Source: Mesorhizobium sp. B2-7-2 (GTDB taxonomy: Bacteria > Pseudomonadota > Alphaproteobacteria > Rhizobiales > Rhizobiaceae). From it: a stretch of 64,000 bases of DNA. Of this stretch, positions 18,363 through 26,939 are shown in pieces. The notes under the pieces were generated by a model that saw nothing but the letters and a program-made list of their open reading frames with translations, did no database searches and was not told the origin of the DNA. Position numbers and translations under genes: made by a program. Numbering within the stretch: position 1 is the first letter of the stretch; every line of letters begins with the position of its first letter. Location: contig NZ_VFTZ01000016.1 in NCBI RefSeq assembly GCF_006440775.1, positions 62,001 to 126,000 on the forward strand, written 5' to 3'.

Positions 18363-19424
18363 ATGACACTGACTGTCCTCAACGTCGCCTACCCCCTCGC
18401 GCCTGTCGGACCGGATGCGGTCGGCGGCGCCGAGCAGGTGCTGTCGGCGCTGGACCGGGCGCTGGTTGAGAAGGGCCACCGGTCGGTTGTCGTTGCCTGC
18501 CATGGGTCAAAGACGGCCGGCGTCCTGGTGGAAACACCGGCCGAAGCAGGCGTGCTCGACAAGGCGGCGAAGGACCGGGCCCAGCAGGCGCATCGCGACG
18601 CGATCGCGGCCGCCCGAGCGCGCTGGCCTATCGACGTCGTTCACCTCCACGGCATCGACTTCGACGCCTATCTGCCCACCGACGGCCCAACCCTGGTGAC
18701 GTTGCACCTGCCGCTGGGCTGGTATCCCTCCGAAGTGCTTGCGCCGTCGCGCGAGGACCTGTGGCTGCACGCGGTCTCAGAGGCGCAGCACAGGACGGCG
18801 GCGGCAGGGTCGAGACTTGCGAAGCCTATTCCGAACGGCGTCGATATCGATGCGCTGAACGAGCCCCGGTTGCGACGCAATTTCGCTTTGGTGCTCAGCC
18901 GCATCTGTCCCGAAAAGGGCATCCATCTCGCAATCCAGGCAGCCAGGCGCGCCGGCGTTCCCCTGGCGATCGCCGGCCAAGTCTATCCCTACGAGACCCA
19001 TTTGCGCTATTTCGCCGACGAGGTCCGTCCCCGTCTCGATCGGCAGCGACGTTTTCTCGGGCCGCTGGGGTTTCGCGCCAAACGGCGGCTGCTCAACGCC
19101 GCCCGCTGCCTGGTCGTCCCCAGCCTTGCCGCCGAAACAAGCTCGCTTGTCGCGATGGAGGCGCTTGCCTGCGGCACGCCGGTCGTTGCTTTCCCGAATG
19201 GCGCCCTTCCCGATGTCGTCCAGCATGGCAGAACCGGATTTCTGGTCAATGACGTCGAGGAGATGGCTAAGGCCATCGTCCATTCTGGAGCGCTGGACCA
19301 TGAGACCTGCCGGGCCGAGGCGCGCCGCCGCTTCTCGCTTGAGCGCATGGTCACATCCTACATGGATGCTTACGAAGCGCTGGCGAAGCTTGGCACCCGC
19401 CGCGCCTTGCTGGGTACCGCCTGA
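18363..19424 (+). CDS. glycosyltransferase family 4 protein
   Basis: A 353-residue GT-B glycosyltransferase. It starts with VLNVAYPLAPVGPDAVGGAE followed by QVLSALDRAL, the usual GT4 N-terminal glycine loop. The donor domain has FALVLSRICPEKGIHLAIQA and the EX7E region in SLAAETSSLVAMEALACGTP. It shares one base with the following gene (TGATG). With the GT at 5389 it is the second classical GT4 in the island; donor and acceptor unknown. Confidence 0.85.
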   Translation: MTLTVLNVAYPLAPVGPDAVGGAEQVLSALDRALVEKGHRSVVVACHGSKTAGVLVETPAEAGVLDKAAKDRAQQAHRDAIAAARARWPIDVVHLHGIDFDAYLPTDGPTLVTLHLPLGWYPSEVLAPSREDLWLHAVSEAQHRTAAAGSRLAKPIPNGVDIDALNEPRLRRNFALVLSRICPEKGIHLAIQAARRAGVPLAIAGQVYPYETHLRYFADEVRPRLDRQRRFLGPLGFRAKRRLLNAARCLVVPSLAAETSSLVAMEALACGTPVVAFPNGALPDVVQHGRTGFLVNDVEEMAKAIVHSGALDHETCRAEARRRFSLERMVTSYMDAYEALAKLGTRRALLGTA

Positions 19425-20416
19425 TGCGCGGCCTGCGCACCGAGATCATTCGCGATCCGGGGACGTTCGAGGACCTCGAGCCGTGCTGGTGGCAGCTCTG
19501 GGGACGGAGCATCTCGGCCACGCCGTTCCAGTCTCCTGCCTGGCTGATCCCCTGGTGGCGTACATTCGCGCCGGGCGATCTCACGGCAATTGCCGTGTGG
19601 AGCGGAGACGAACTCGCCGGACTGGCACCGCTCTATATCGAAAGGCATAATGGCGGTCAGCGCCTGCTCCCCATCGGGATTTCGCTGAGCGACTATCTCG
19701 ACATTTTGTCCGCGCCGGAACTGGAGGCGGAGACTGAGGCCGCCATAGCCGAAGCGGCGTTGTCGCTGGAATGGTCGCAGTGGATCCTGCCCGATCTCTC
19801 GGCCGATGCCATATCGCTGAGCCTTGAGCTGCCGAATGCCGAAGAGCGCCGATCGATGGCGCACGCGGCCTGTCCCGTGCTGTTGCTCGACGGCGATCGG
19901 ACTCTGGCCCGCTCGGTTCCGGCGAGACGGAGGCGTCAGTTGCGCCGCGCCGAGAGAGCTGCCCGGCGAAGAGGAGCCGTCATTGTCAGCCGCGGCGAAT
20001 CCGATCCGCAGACATTTCTCGACAGGCTCATCCGACTGCATGGCGCGCGCTGGACCGGCCATGGCGGTGGCGTCCTGTCCGACACGGCTGTGGAATTTCA
20101 TCGCAGGGCCCTGCCGCGGCTTGCCGATAACGGCCTGGCGCGATGCTTGACGATCCAGATCGACGATGCCGTCGTCGGCGCCTATTACGGTTTTCATCAC
20201 CGCGACCGGGCCTATGCCTATCTTGGCGGTTTCGATCCGGCCTATGCCGGCGAAAGCCCCGGCGCGATTCTGATCGGGCATGCCATCACCGGAGCCGCCA
20301 GCGAGGGCGCGCTGGAGTTCGATTTCCTGCGCGGCAGGGAAGGTTACAAATATGGCTGGGGCGCGAAGGACCGCTGGACGGCGCAGAAGGTGTGGACCAG
20401 GAGCGCGTCGCCGTGA
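19424..20416 (+). CDS. GNAT-type acyltransferase (CelD/BcsL-like)
   Basis: A 330-residue protein of the CelD/BcsL-like group of GNAT proteins often found in polysaccharide clusters. Supporting features are the N-terminal TPFQSPAWLIPWWRTFAPGD, the basic segment ARRRRQLRRAERAARRRGA in the middle, and the C-terminal YYGFHHRDRAYAYLGGFDPA with EFDFLRGREGYKYGWG. The family probably transfers an acyl group to an amino sugar or peptide. The next gene starts inside its stop (GTGA). Confidence 0.65.
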   Translation: MRGLRTEIIRDPGTFEDLEPCWWQLWGRSISATPFQSPAWLIPWWRTFAPGDLTAIAVWSGDELAGLAPLYIERHNGGQRLLPIGISLSDYLDILSAPELEAETEAAIAEAALSLEWSQWILPDLSADAISLSLELPNAEERRSMAHAACPVLLLDGDRTLARSVPARRRRQLRRAERAARRRGAVIVSRGESDPQTFLDRLIRLHGARWTGHGGGVLSDTAVEFHRRALPRLADNGLARCLTIQIDDAVVGAYYGFHHRDRAYAYLGGFDPAYAGESPGAILIGHAITGAASEGALEFDFLRGREGYKYGWGAKDRWTAQKVWTRSASP

Positions 20417-21327
20417 ACGTCGCGAGCCAACCCGGCGCGATTGCCAGGCGCCTGCTCGAGGATTGCATGACGGACGGCCTTTCCGTCGACAACGCGCTGG
20501 CCAGATTGGCCGTTTATACCGACAAGACGACCAGCGCGGCGCAACTGGCGGATATCGCGCTGGACATGCGTCCAAGCCATGCTCCCCGGCGATGCTGGCT
20601 GGAGGAGATAGCCACGATGCTTCGTGGCAAGGCGGACGCCTTCGACAAGGTCCGCAGAGCGGCTGCCTGCGTGTCGCATGACCGGCCGGATAGCGAACCG
20701 ACCGCCATGACCGTCAAACGGCTGGCCGGCAGCTTCGATCGGGCGGCCGCCATATCTCCCGCGGCCAGCGTCCAGTTGTCCTCGCTTGGCGACGAGCACA
20801 GGCTGTCGACCACGACCGCCGAAATTGTCTCATGGCTGGAACAGCAGGATTTCCTTGGTGCCCATAAGCACATACTGGACATCGGCTGCGGCATCGGGCG
20901 TCTCGGACATGCGCTCGGCACCCACGCAGGACATGTCATCGGCATCGATATCTCGTCGCGGATGATCGAGATCGCGCGCTGGCGATGCGCCGGCCTTGCC
21001 AATGTCGAATTTCGCCTGACCTCAGGCCTTGATCTCGGCGATTTCGCCGATGCAAGCTTTGACGGCGTGCTGGCCCTGGACAGTTTTCCTTACCTGGTGC
21101 TCGCCGGGGTTGCCGAGCGGCATTTCAGCGAGATCGCGCGCGTGCTGCGGCGGGGAGGAATGGCAGCGATCCTCAACTATTCCTATCGGACATCGCCGGG
21201 CATCGATTCCGGCGACATCAGCCGTCTTTCTCAAGCATGCGGCATGGACCTCGTGGTCGACGGCGAAATGCCGTTCGGCAGTTGGGACGGAATGGTCTTC
21301 CTTGTCCGTCGTGACGGCGGAACATAA
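20413..21327 (+). CDS. class I SAM-dependent methyltransferase
   Basis: A 304-residue protein read from a GTG at 20413 that overlaps the previous stop; the frame extends upstream only as a shadow of the GNAT gene. The N-terminal ~130 residues are helical and of unknown role. The C-terminal part is a standard SAM-binding fold (ILDIGCGIGRLGHALGTHAG, VIGIDISSRMIEIA, and FDGVLALDSFPYLV). It is the last gene of the second operon. An EcfG-type promoter for the next gene begins inside its last codons. Confidence 0.8.
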   Translation: MNVASQPGAIARRLLEDCMTDGLSVDNALARLAVYTDKTTSAAQLADIALDMRPSHAPRRCWLEEIATMLRGKADAFDKVRRAAACVSHDRPDSEPTAMTVKRLAGSFDRAAAISPAASVQLSSLGDEHRLSTTTAEIVSWLEQQDFLGAHKHILDIGCGIGRLGHALGTHAGHVIGIDISSRMIEIARWRCAGLANVEFRLTSGLDLGDFADASFDGVLALDSFPYLVLAGVAERHFSEIARVLRRGGMAAILNYSYRTSPGIDSGDISRLSQACGMDLVVDGEMPFGSWDGMVFLVRRDGGT

Positions 21328-21343
21328 CGCACCGGCGGCAGTT
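21319..21343 (+). promoter_or_regulatory. EcfG-type (general stress) promoter
   Basis: GGAAC (21319-21323), 16 bases, AGTT (21340-21343), 43 bases before the ATG at 21387. The GGAAC overlaps the end of the methyltransferase gene. Confidence 0.6.
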
Positions 21344-21386
21344 CGGTCACCGAACAGTTCCACGCCAGCAGAACATGGAGAAGCAG

Positions 21387-21605
21387 ATGGCATCCGGCGG
21401 TAAGAAGCAGATGGGCCGCGGCAGCCAAGGCAAGGGTTCCGGAACCGGAGCCAAGACGACGCTTGCAAAGGACGTGGTCGGCGAGAACGACGTGCTGTCC
21501 AACCGGGACAAGAAGCAGCACACCGAGCAACGCGGTCTGGACGGCAACCGGATCAAATCCGATCAGTATCAGGATCACGCTGCGAACCGCCTTCCCAAGG
21601 ATTGA
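21387..21605 (+). CDS. small glycine/lysine-rich hydrophilic protein, stress-regulated
   Basis: A 72-residue protein with start MASGGKKQMGRGSQGKGSGT and end QDHAANRLPKD. The ATG at 21387 is preferred to the one at 21375 because GGAG at 21377-21380 then sits six bases upstream. It is very polar, without a hydrophobic core, and probably disordered, like many desiccation- or osmotic-stress proteins. It has its own EcfG-type promoter. No enzymatic role is suggested. Confidence 0.65.
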   Translation: MASGGKKQMGRGSQGKGSGTGAKTTLAKDVVGENDVLSNRDKKQHTEQRGLDGNRIKSDQYQDHAANRLPKD

Positions 21606-21749
21606 GCTGATGTTTCCAGATCACCTCTTGCCGCAAAATCCGGGGACAACGGACCGGAAACCCTACAGCCTGCGGCAAGCGCCTTGCATAGGCCGGTCGG
21701 CTATGCCTCTGTGAGATTTGAAGGGGCCTCTGTTTGTTAAGAGAATGCC

Positions 21750-21935
21750 ATGTCTCACAGGAGTCAGCGCGACCTTTGCGCCCAGGTTATCCAGAGCTTG
21801 GACCAGGAGATCGCATCGCTGCTGAACGCTATCGAGCGGGAGGAGGTCCCTGACCGGCTGACAAGGCTTGCACTCGAACTGCAGAACGCTTTGATCGAAA
21901 AGCGCAGAGGCGACATGACCGGTGAGCGCGGCTGA
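21750..21935 (+). CDS. NepR-like short anti-sigma factor
   Basis: A 61-residue protein (MSHRSQRDLCAQVIQSLDQE at the start). The centre, EREEVPDRLTRLALELQNAL, matches the hallmark of NepR anti-sigma factors, in which a short helix, a VPDR turn and a second helix grip EcfG. NepR proteins sequester EcfG until phosphorylated PhyR removes them. It lies 300 bases from an EcfG-like sigma gene on the opposite strand, which supports the call. There is no EcfG box upstream and only a weak ribosome site. No phyR is visible in the window. Confidence 0.6.
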   Translation: MSHRSQRDLCAQVIQSLDQEIASLLNAIEREEVPDRLTRLALELQNALIEKRRGDMTGERG

Positions 21936-22010
21936 AGATGTCACCAGCAAGGATACGGCATTCCTTGGAGACGGGAAGGCATCGATATCGCCCGCTGTCG
22001 CGTGATCGGC

Positions 22011-22035
22011 GGAACCTTAACATAAGTTAATCGTT
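22011..22035 (+). promoter_or_regulatory. EcfG-type promoter, exact consensus
   Basis: GGAAC (22011-22015), 16 bases, CGTT (22032-22035), 23 bases before the ATG at 22059. It is an exact match to the EcfG consensus. Confidence 0.75.
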
Positions 22036-22058
22036 GTAGCCGATTGGGGATCATCCCG

Positions 22059-22220
22059 ATGGCTGGCAGAACTCCGGAAGTGGACGAACTCATTCGGCGG
22101 CTGGTCGCACAGACGGGCATCACCGAAGCGCAAGCGCTCGAACTTGTTTCTCTGCTCGGCCTGAATTGGGCCTCGTTGATGAGAGAGGCCAAAGTCATGA
22201 CAGCTGCCCAGCGCCGGTAG
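22059..22220 (+). CDS. small helical protein next to the sigma factor gene
   Basis: A 53-residue reading frame starting MAGRTPEVDELIRRLVAQTG and ending VMTAAQRR. It has an exact-consensus EcfG promoter 23 bases upstream. The product is helical (ITEAQALELVSLLGLNWASL) and could be a protein-binding peptide. It converges on the sigma factor gene, whose stop is 15 bases beyond. No family recognised; the exact promoter argues strongly that it is real. Confidence 0.6.
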   Translation: MAGRTPEVDELIRRLVAQTGITEAQALELVSLLGLNWASLMREAKVMTAAQRR

Positions 22221-22234
22221 GAATTTGGCCGGGC

Positions 22235-22816
22235 TTAGCGTCTTGCGCCCTCTGTATCCCAATGATTGTCCGAAAGTTGACGTCGTGGCTCGATCAGCGC
22301 TTGCGGCGAGCTTTCTCCGAGGAATTCCAGAACGCCGGCACGGGCGCGGTTGAGGCGGCTTTTGACGGTGCCGACAGCGCAACCGCATATTTGCGCGGTT
22401 TCTTCGTAGCTTACGCCCAGTACGCCGATCAGCATCAAAACCTCGCGCTGATGGGACGGCAGCTTCTGGATGGCTTGATGCACTTCCCTGCTTTGCACGG
22501 ACCAATCCTGGGACGGTTCCGAAATCGGCCGGCTGGAGGCGCAGTCGAGCAGCCCGGGCGCCTCCCTGGCCGCCGCTTTGACACGCGTGTAGTGCGTGTT
22601 TCGCATGATGGTGAAGAGCCAGGACTTCAGGCGCGTGCCGGGCTCGAATTTGTCCAGGTTGGCGAGCCCCTTGGACAATGTTTCCTGCACAAGATCGTCG
22701 GCATCGTCAGGCACGCGACAGAAGGTTCGCGCAAAGGCCCGCAACGCAGGAATGAGATCGACGATGGAGATCTCCTCGGCGCTGGGGTTCGGCAAATTAT
22801 GCTCTCTGGATGACAA
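22235..22816 (-). CDS. EcfG-like ECF RNA polymerase sigma factor
   Basis: A 193-residue ECF sigma factor. Region 2 is visible as LRAFARTFCRVPDDADDLVQ followed by ETLSKGLANLDKFEPGTRLK and SWLFTIMRN, and region 4 as IQKLPSHQREVLMLIGVLGV with SYEETAQICGCAVGTVKSRL, the helix-turn-helix that reads the -35 GGAAC. In alphaproteobacteria this group (EcfG, ECF15) directs the general stress response. A probable own promoter (GGAAC-N16-CATT) lies 47 bases upstream, indicating positive autoregulation, and a NepR-like gene is nearby. The many GGAAC promoters in the first 25 kb are its likely targets, possibly shared with other EcfG paralogues in the genome. Confidence 0.85.
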   Translation of the reverse strand: MSSREHNLPNPSAEEISIVDLIPALRAFARTFCRVPDDADDLVQETLSKGLANLDKFEPGTRLKSWLFTIMRNTHYTRVKAAAREAPGLLDCASSRPISEPSQDWSVQSREVHQAIQKLPSHQREVLMLIGVLGVSYEETAQICGCAVGTVKSRLNRARAGVLEFLGESSPQALIEPRRQLSDNHWDTEGARR

Positions 22817-22863
22817 TGTTCCGGCCCCAGCAAGTAGAAATTACGCGGTGCAGACTAGGGAGA

Positions 22864-22888
22864 ATGTTTGAGAAATAGGAACGTTCCT
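22864..22888 (-). promoter_or_regulatory. EcfG-type promoter of the sigma gene (autoregulatory)
   Basis: Minus strand GGAAC (22888-22884), 16 bases, CATT (22867-22864), 47 bases before the start at 22816. The GGAAC is half of a ten-base palindrome, GGAACGTTCC (22879-22888). Confidence 0.6.
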
Positions 22889-22948
22889 GTTTTCCATCGC
22901 TCGGCCAAACTTTTGGCGAGGTGGCGTGATCGAACGGAGCGGCAACAT

Positions 22949-24874
22949 TCAACGGGCCGCCTCGATCTTCGGTTCCTCGATATACCAAGGCATGGAAATG
23001 ATCACGATGTCCGATCCGCCGAACTCGAGCAGTTTGGCGTGCAGTCGGCGAGCGCGCTGCGTATGCAGCATATATTGCCACCAATTGGGCGGCACGACCT
23101 CTGGGAGCAGCACTGCAATGGTGCGGCCATCGAACTCGCCGCGCAGCGCCTTGATCTCCTTCAATAACGGCTCGTACATCAGCCGGTAGTCGGCATTGAG
23201 GAGAAGCAGGCGTGGCGGGCGCAGGCCGGCCGCCCTCGCCGGCGCTTCCACATCTTGCGACCACCTTCCTCGAATTGCGCGCTCTTCGTCGCTCTCTTCA
23301 CCCGACAGCCGCGCCACATGGACGGCGATGACATCTCCGGACAGGTGAAAGGCAAAGCTGAGCGCCTTGTCCGCCATCCTGTTCCATTGCTGGGTCACGA
23401 CAAGAACGACAGGGGGCTCGGTGCTGCTCAAATCGACTTTCCCGGGCTCGCGCAGACTTGCCTCGAGCTGGTCGTAATAGCGCCTCACCAACCGCAGCAG
23501 GAGGATCACAACCGGGATGACGATCACCGTGATCCAGGCGCCTTCCCTGAATTTGGCGACGACAATCACGATGAGCGCCAGCGCGGTGACTATCCCGCCG
23601 AACGCGTTGATCGCCAGATGCATCCGGTTGCCCGTCCGGTTCGTGTCCTTGGTTGTGCGAAGCGCCCTTACCCAGTGCATCACCATCCCGGTTTGCGACA
23701 GCGTGAACGTCAGAAAGGCGCCGATGGCGAAAAGCGGAATCAGATGGTCGGTGATGCCGCCGAACACGGCCAGCAGCAGTCCCGCCGACGAGGCGAGGTA
23801 AAGGATGCCGATCGAGAAAACGAGCCGGCGGCCAACCATGGCGAAAGGCTTGGGAAGATACCCGTCTTCCGCCACCATGCGGCAAAGACGGGGGAAATCG
23901 ACGAAACTTGTATTGGCCGAAAGCGCCAGCACGCAAAGCAGGCTACCGATGGCGACATAGTAGAAGACCCCGTCGCCAACCACGGCATGCGCAAGTTGCG
24001 ACAGCACGCTCTGATAGCCGTCCTTCTCCTGATCCATCGCACCGATACCGTAGCGTGCCGACAGGAAGGCGATGCCGCCGAGCAGCAGTCCAAGGATCAG
24101 ACAGATCGCCGCCAGCGTGCGCCGGCCGTGCCTGACGGGTGGATCCTTGAATGCGGTCATGCCGTTGCTGACCGCCTCTACGCCGGTCATCGCCGTGCAG
24201 CCGCTGGCAAAGGCGTGCATCAAGAGGAGCAGGCTTACCGTTTCGGACGGCTGCTGCAGGGGCGGCGGTGGAATTGCCGGCACCGGCTGACCGCCGGAGG
24301 TAAGCGTCTTCGAGACGCCGATCGCCAGGATCGCCAGGAAGCTCGCAACGAACAGATAGGTTGGCAAGGCAAACAACCGCCCGGCATCGAGCGTGCCGCG
24401 CAGGTTGACGACGGTCACCAAAAGCAGGATCCCGAGGCAGATCCAAAGCGTGTAGGCATGCAGCGAAGGCAGCGCCGACACCAGCGCGCCGACGCCGGCA
24501 GAGATGCCTACGGCGACATTGAGCACGTAGTCGACCATCAGCGCGGCGGCGGCGAGCAGGCTGGCGTTGCGGCCAAGATTTTCGCGCGAGACGATATAAG
24601 CGCCCCCATTGCTGGGGTAAGCGGCGATGGTCTGGCGGTAAGAAAGATAAAGGACCGCGAGCAAACCGACTATGGCGCCCATGATCGGACCGATATGGCC
24701 GAGACCCGCCGCGCCGAGCGGGATCAGGATCGTGAGCGCCGCTTCCGGCCCATAGGCCGACGAACCCAGCCCATCGAGGCCCATTGCCGGCACGCCCTCG
24801 AACACGCCGATCTTGCGTTGCGACTGTTCCTGATTTGCCAGGCGGCGGCCGAGAATCCAGCCCAGTATCGACAT
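22949..24874 (-). CDS. APC-family permease with C-terminal cytoplasmic domain
   Basis: A 641-residue transporter. About twelve hydrophobic segments fill roughly the first 460 residues, and the amino-acid/polyamine/cation-type signature is seen near the start (GLDGLGSSAYGPEAALTILI, YPSNGGAYIVSRENLG). The last ~180 residues are soluble and begin after VVLVVTQQWNRMADKALSFA, a fold like a universal-stress-type domain, with conserved INALRGEFDGRTIAVLLPEV-like sequence (KALRGEFDGRTIAVLLPEVV). The substrate is unknown; an amino acid or a cation is possible. A weaker EcfG-type promoter lies 27 bases upstream. Confidence 0.8.
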   Translation of the reverse strand: MSILGWILGRRLANQEQSQRKIGVFEGVPAMGLDGLGSSAYGPEAALTILIPLGAAGLGHIGPIMGAIVGLLAVLYLSYRQTIAAYPSNGGAYIVSRENLGRNASLLAAAALMVDYVLNVAVGISAGVGALVSALPSLHAYTLWICLGILLLVTVVNLRGTLDAGRLFALPTYLFVASFLAILAIGVSKTLTSGGQPVPAIPPPPLQQPSETVSLLLLMHAFASGCTAMTGVEAVSNGMTAFKDPPVRHGRRTLAAICLILGLLLGGIAFLSARYGIGAMDQEKDGYQSVLSQLAHAVVGDGVFYYVAIGSLLCVLALSANTSFVDFPRLCRMVAEDGYLPKPFAMVGRRLVFSIGILYLASSAGLLLAVFGGITDHLIPLFAIGAFLTFTLSQTGMVMHWVRALRTTKDTNRTGNRMHLAINAFGGIVTALALIVIVVAKFREGAWITVIVIPVVILLLRLVRRYYDQLEASLREPGKVDLSSTEPPVVLVVTQQWNRMADKALSFAFHLSGDVIAVHVARLSGEESDEERAIRGRWSQDVEAPARAAGLRPPRLLLLNADYRLMYEPLLKEIKALRGEFDGRTIAVLLPEVVPPNWWQYMLHTQRARRLHAKLLEFGGSDIVIISMPWYIEEPKIEAAR

Positions 24875-24900
24875 GTCGTTGTCCCGGGAAACTTCTCCCG

Positions 24901-24925
24901 AATAGCGCGGGAAGAAGAATGTTCC
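24901..24925 (-). promoter_or_regulatory. candidate EcfG-type promoter, weaker match
   Basis: Minus strand GGAAC (24925-24921), 16 bases, TATT (24904-24901), 27 bases before the permease start. Only the TT of the -10 element fits, but the position agrees with the other sites. Confidence 0.4.
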
Positions 24926-25145
24926 TCGACTGCGACTTCGGACCCGGAGTGCAGGCGGGAATGCGCCGGTCGCTAGGAGTCACCGGTTCCCGTTGCTGGA
25001 GAGCGACCGAGCGCAGCGATGGAACTCTATCGAGTGGCCTCTGGGATCGCCCAATCTCTTTTCGTGCTATCCACGCAAACTCTAAGAACGATTTCTTGAC
25101 TAACGGCTTCCGCTAGTAAAGAGTGAGTTCCTAGTGGGCTGGTAG

Positions 25146-25161
25146 GGAACGTGAGCGTTCC
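25146..25161. repeat. short inverted repeat upstream of fic
   Basis: GGAACG and CGTTCC separated by four bases (25146-25161), 51 bases before the fic start. It could be an operator; it does not fit EcfG spacing. Confidence 0.35.
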
Positions 25162-25211
25162 TTGCATGCGGACGTTGAAACGACGTCATCCCTGGGGCGA
25201 GCTCCCAAGAC

Positions 25212-26387
25212 ATGCCGAAGCGCACAACAGGCCGATACGCAAACGTGACCGCAGGCGGCGAAAAGATCGATGCCTTCGTTCCCTTCGATCTGCCGCCTGC
25301 GCGGCCGGCGCTCGCCATCGACGCAAAGCTTGAACATCGCCTTGGGCAGGCCGAGCAGGCGCTTGTCCGGCTCGATCTGGCGGGCGAGATGGTGCCTTCG
25401 CTCGACTGGTTCATATACGCCTTCGTACGCAAGGAGGCGGTGATCTCGTCGCAGATCGAGGGCACGCAAGCATCGCTCGTCGACCTTCTCGCCTTTGAAG
25501 CCGAGGATCAGCCCCAACCCAACGCCGATGTCGAGGAGGTTACAAACTACCTCGATGCGCTTGCCTACGCGCGTGGTCAGCTCGCGTCGAAACGTGGTCT
25601 GCCGCTCTCGCTACGGCTTTTGAATGAAGCCCATAAGCGATTGATGCGTGGCGTGCGCGGCGGTAGCAAGCAACCTGGAGAAATACGCCGCAGCCAGAAC
25701 TGGATTGGCGGAAGCCGGCCCGGGAACGCGGTCTATATTCCCCCGCCCTCCGAGAAACTCTCGCAACTTCTCAGTTCCTTCGAGAAGTACATCCATGCCG
25801 ACGACCGGCTGCCAAAACTCGTGCGCGCGGGCCTCCTGCATGCGCAGTTCGAAACCATTCACCCCTATCTCGATGGCAATGGACGAATCGGACGGCTGAT
25901 GATCGCCCTCCTACTGGAGCACTGGGGATTATTGAAGGCGCCGCTCCTCTATATCAGCCTCTTCTTCAAGCGTCACCGCGAAGAGTACTACCGGCGCCTC
26001 AATGTCGTGCGGCTGGAAGGCGACTGGGAGGGCTGGATCGACTTCTTTCTCGATGGCGTGGCAACGATCGCCGATGAAGCCGTCGTCTCGGCCCGCGAAT
26101 TGTTCAACCTCGTCAGTACGGATCGCACGCGGCTGCTCGGTGTGGAATCAGCATCCGTTTCCGCTCTCCGATTATTCGAGCGACTTCCGCGTCATCCGAT
26201 CGTGACCGTCGCATCGGCGATGAAACTCCTCGAGACAAGCAAACCGACCGCGACTCGCGCAATCGAAGTGCTAGCCGGGATTGATATCCTCGTGGAAACG
26301 ACAGGGAAGAAGCGCGACCGCAGCTTCGCATATCGAGCCTATATGGAATGTCTGCGAACCGGAACGGAACTGGATCTCAGTCGCTGA
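25212..26387 (+). CDS. Fic family protein (probable AMP-transferase) with autoinhibitory motif
   Basis: A 391-residue Fic protein. The catalytic motif HPYLDGNGRIGR starts at His217 and is complete, so nucleotide transfer to a target hydroxyl is expected. An N-terminal inhibitory motif of the form S-x-x-x-E-G (Ser79-Gly84, SSQIEG) marks the class in which an upstream helix blocks the active site. The C-terminal ~110 residues carry a winged-helix-like segment (VTVASAMKLLETSKPTATRA followed by IEVLAGIDILVE) typical of the Fic/DUF4172-type proteins. It stands alone beside a dead integrase, so it may be mobile cargo. The start codon has only a weak ribosome site. Confidence 0.85.
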   Translation: MPKRTTGRYANVTAGGEKIDAFVPFDLPPARPALAIDAKLEHRLGQAEQALVRLDLAGEMVPSLDWFIYAFVRKEAVISSQIEGTQASLVDLLAFEAEDQPQPNADVEEVTNYLDALAYARGQLASKRGLPLSLRLLNEAHKRLMRGVRGGSKQPGEIRRSQNWIGGSRPGNAVYIPPPSEKLSQLLSSFEKYIHADDRLPKLVRAGLLHAQFETIHPYLDGNGRIGRLMIALLLEHWGLLKAPLLYISLFFKRHREEYYRRLNVVRLEGDWEGWIDFFLDGVATIADEAVVSARELFNLVSTDRTRLLGVESASVSALRLFERLPRHPIVTVASAMKLLETSKPTATRAIEVLAGIDILVETTGKKRDRSFAYRAYMECLRTGTELDLSR

Positions 26388-26501
26388 GCAGCGACTGTTC
26401 TGGATCAACTACGCTGGGACTGACTCCTAGATTGCGCGCCGGAGAACTCGAGGACTTGTGTCATCGGAGCCCGGTCATGATTTGCAGGCATCGGGTGATG
26501 A

Positions 26502-26846
26502 GTGGAGCGGCAAAGGAAGGGTCCTATGCCAGAGAAAATTGTAATCTCCGCGCCACACAAACAGCGTTTTGGCTGCGCGAAGAACCCAAATGACGATGAT
26601 CGAATTTTCCCGTTCAATCATCGGTCAGTCGGCACCGCCTTTCGCCGAGGATGCGCTGACCTTGGCATCCAGGACCTTCATTTTCATGACTTGCGGCATT
26701 AAGGAACGAGCCGCCTGTTTGAAGCTGGGTTCACAATTCAACAGGTCGCGCTGGTCACAGGCCACAAAGATTGGAAGGTGCTACGACGATACACGCATCT
26801 AAAGCCGGAGATGCTTCATACTATCCAGGTGAAGAAGGCTGCGTAG
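26502..26846 (+). pseudogene. tyrosine-type integrase, C-terminal fragment with nonsense mutation
   Basis: Translating through one stop codon gives the C-terminal half of a phage-type integrase: IFPFNHRSVGTAFRRGCADL, LHFHDLRH, then a TAA at 26700-26702, then GTSRLFEAGFTIQQVALVTG, HKDWKVLRRYTHLKPEML. The stop falls exactly where family members usually have Glu (H-E-G-T-S-R), so a single G-to-T change can explain it. The active-site HxxR, the distal His and the Tyr nucleophile are still readable. The N-terminal half is missing. Confidence 0.75.
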
Positions 26847-26939
26847 TTTGAGGTGCGAGGGCCGACAACGCTAGTTCTAGGAGATGGCCGACGACTTCAG
26901 CTCGCCCACACTTGTTGTCCTTACGACTTCTGCGTAGCG

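Larger units (their letters stand above)
24875..25211. other. gene-free stretch between permease and fic
   Basis: This divergent intergenic region holds the weak EcfG-type site for the permease and an inverted repeat at 25146-25161. Nothing else convincing is seen. Confidence 0.45.

Noticed and set aside
23255..24976. A 573-codon plus-strand frame opposite the APC permease
   Set aside because: The product is an arginine/histidine/glutamine-rich shadow; the minus-strand permease is clear.
25146..25170. GGAAC upstream of fic as an EcfG promoter
   Set aside because: No TT-containing -10 element at 16-17 bases; the site is listed only as an inverted repeat.
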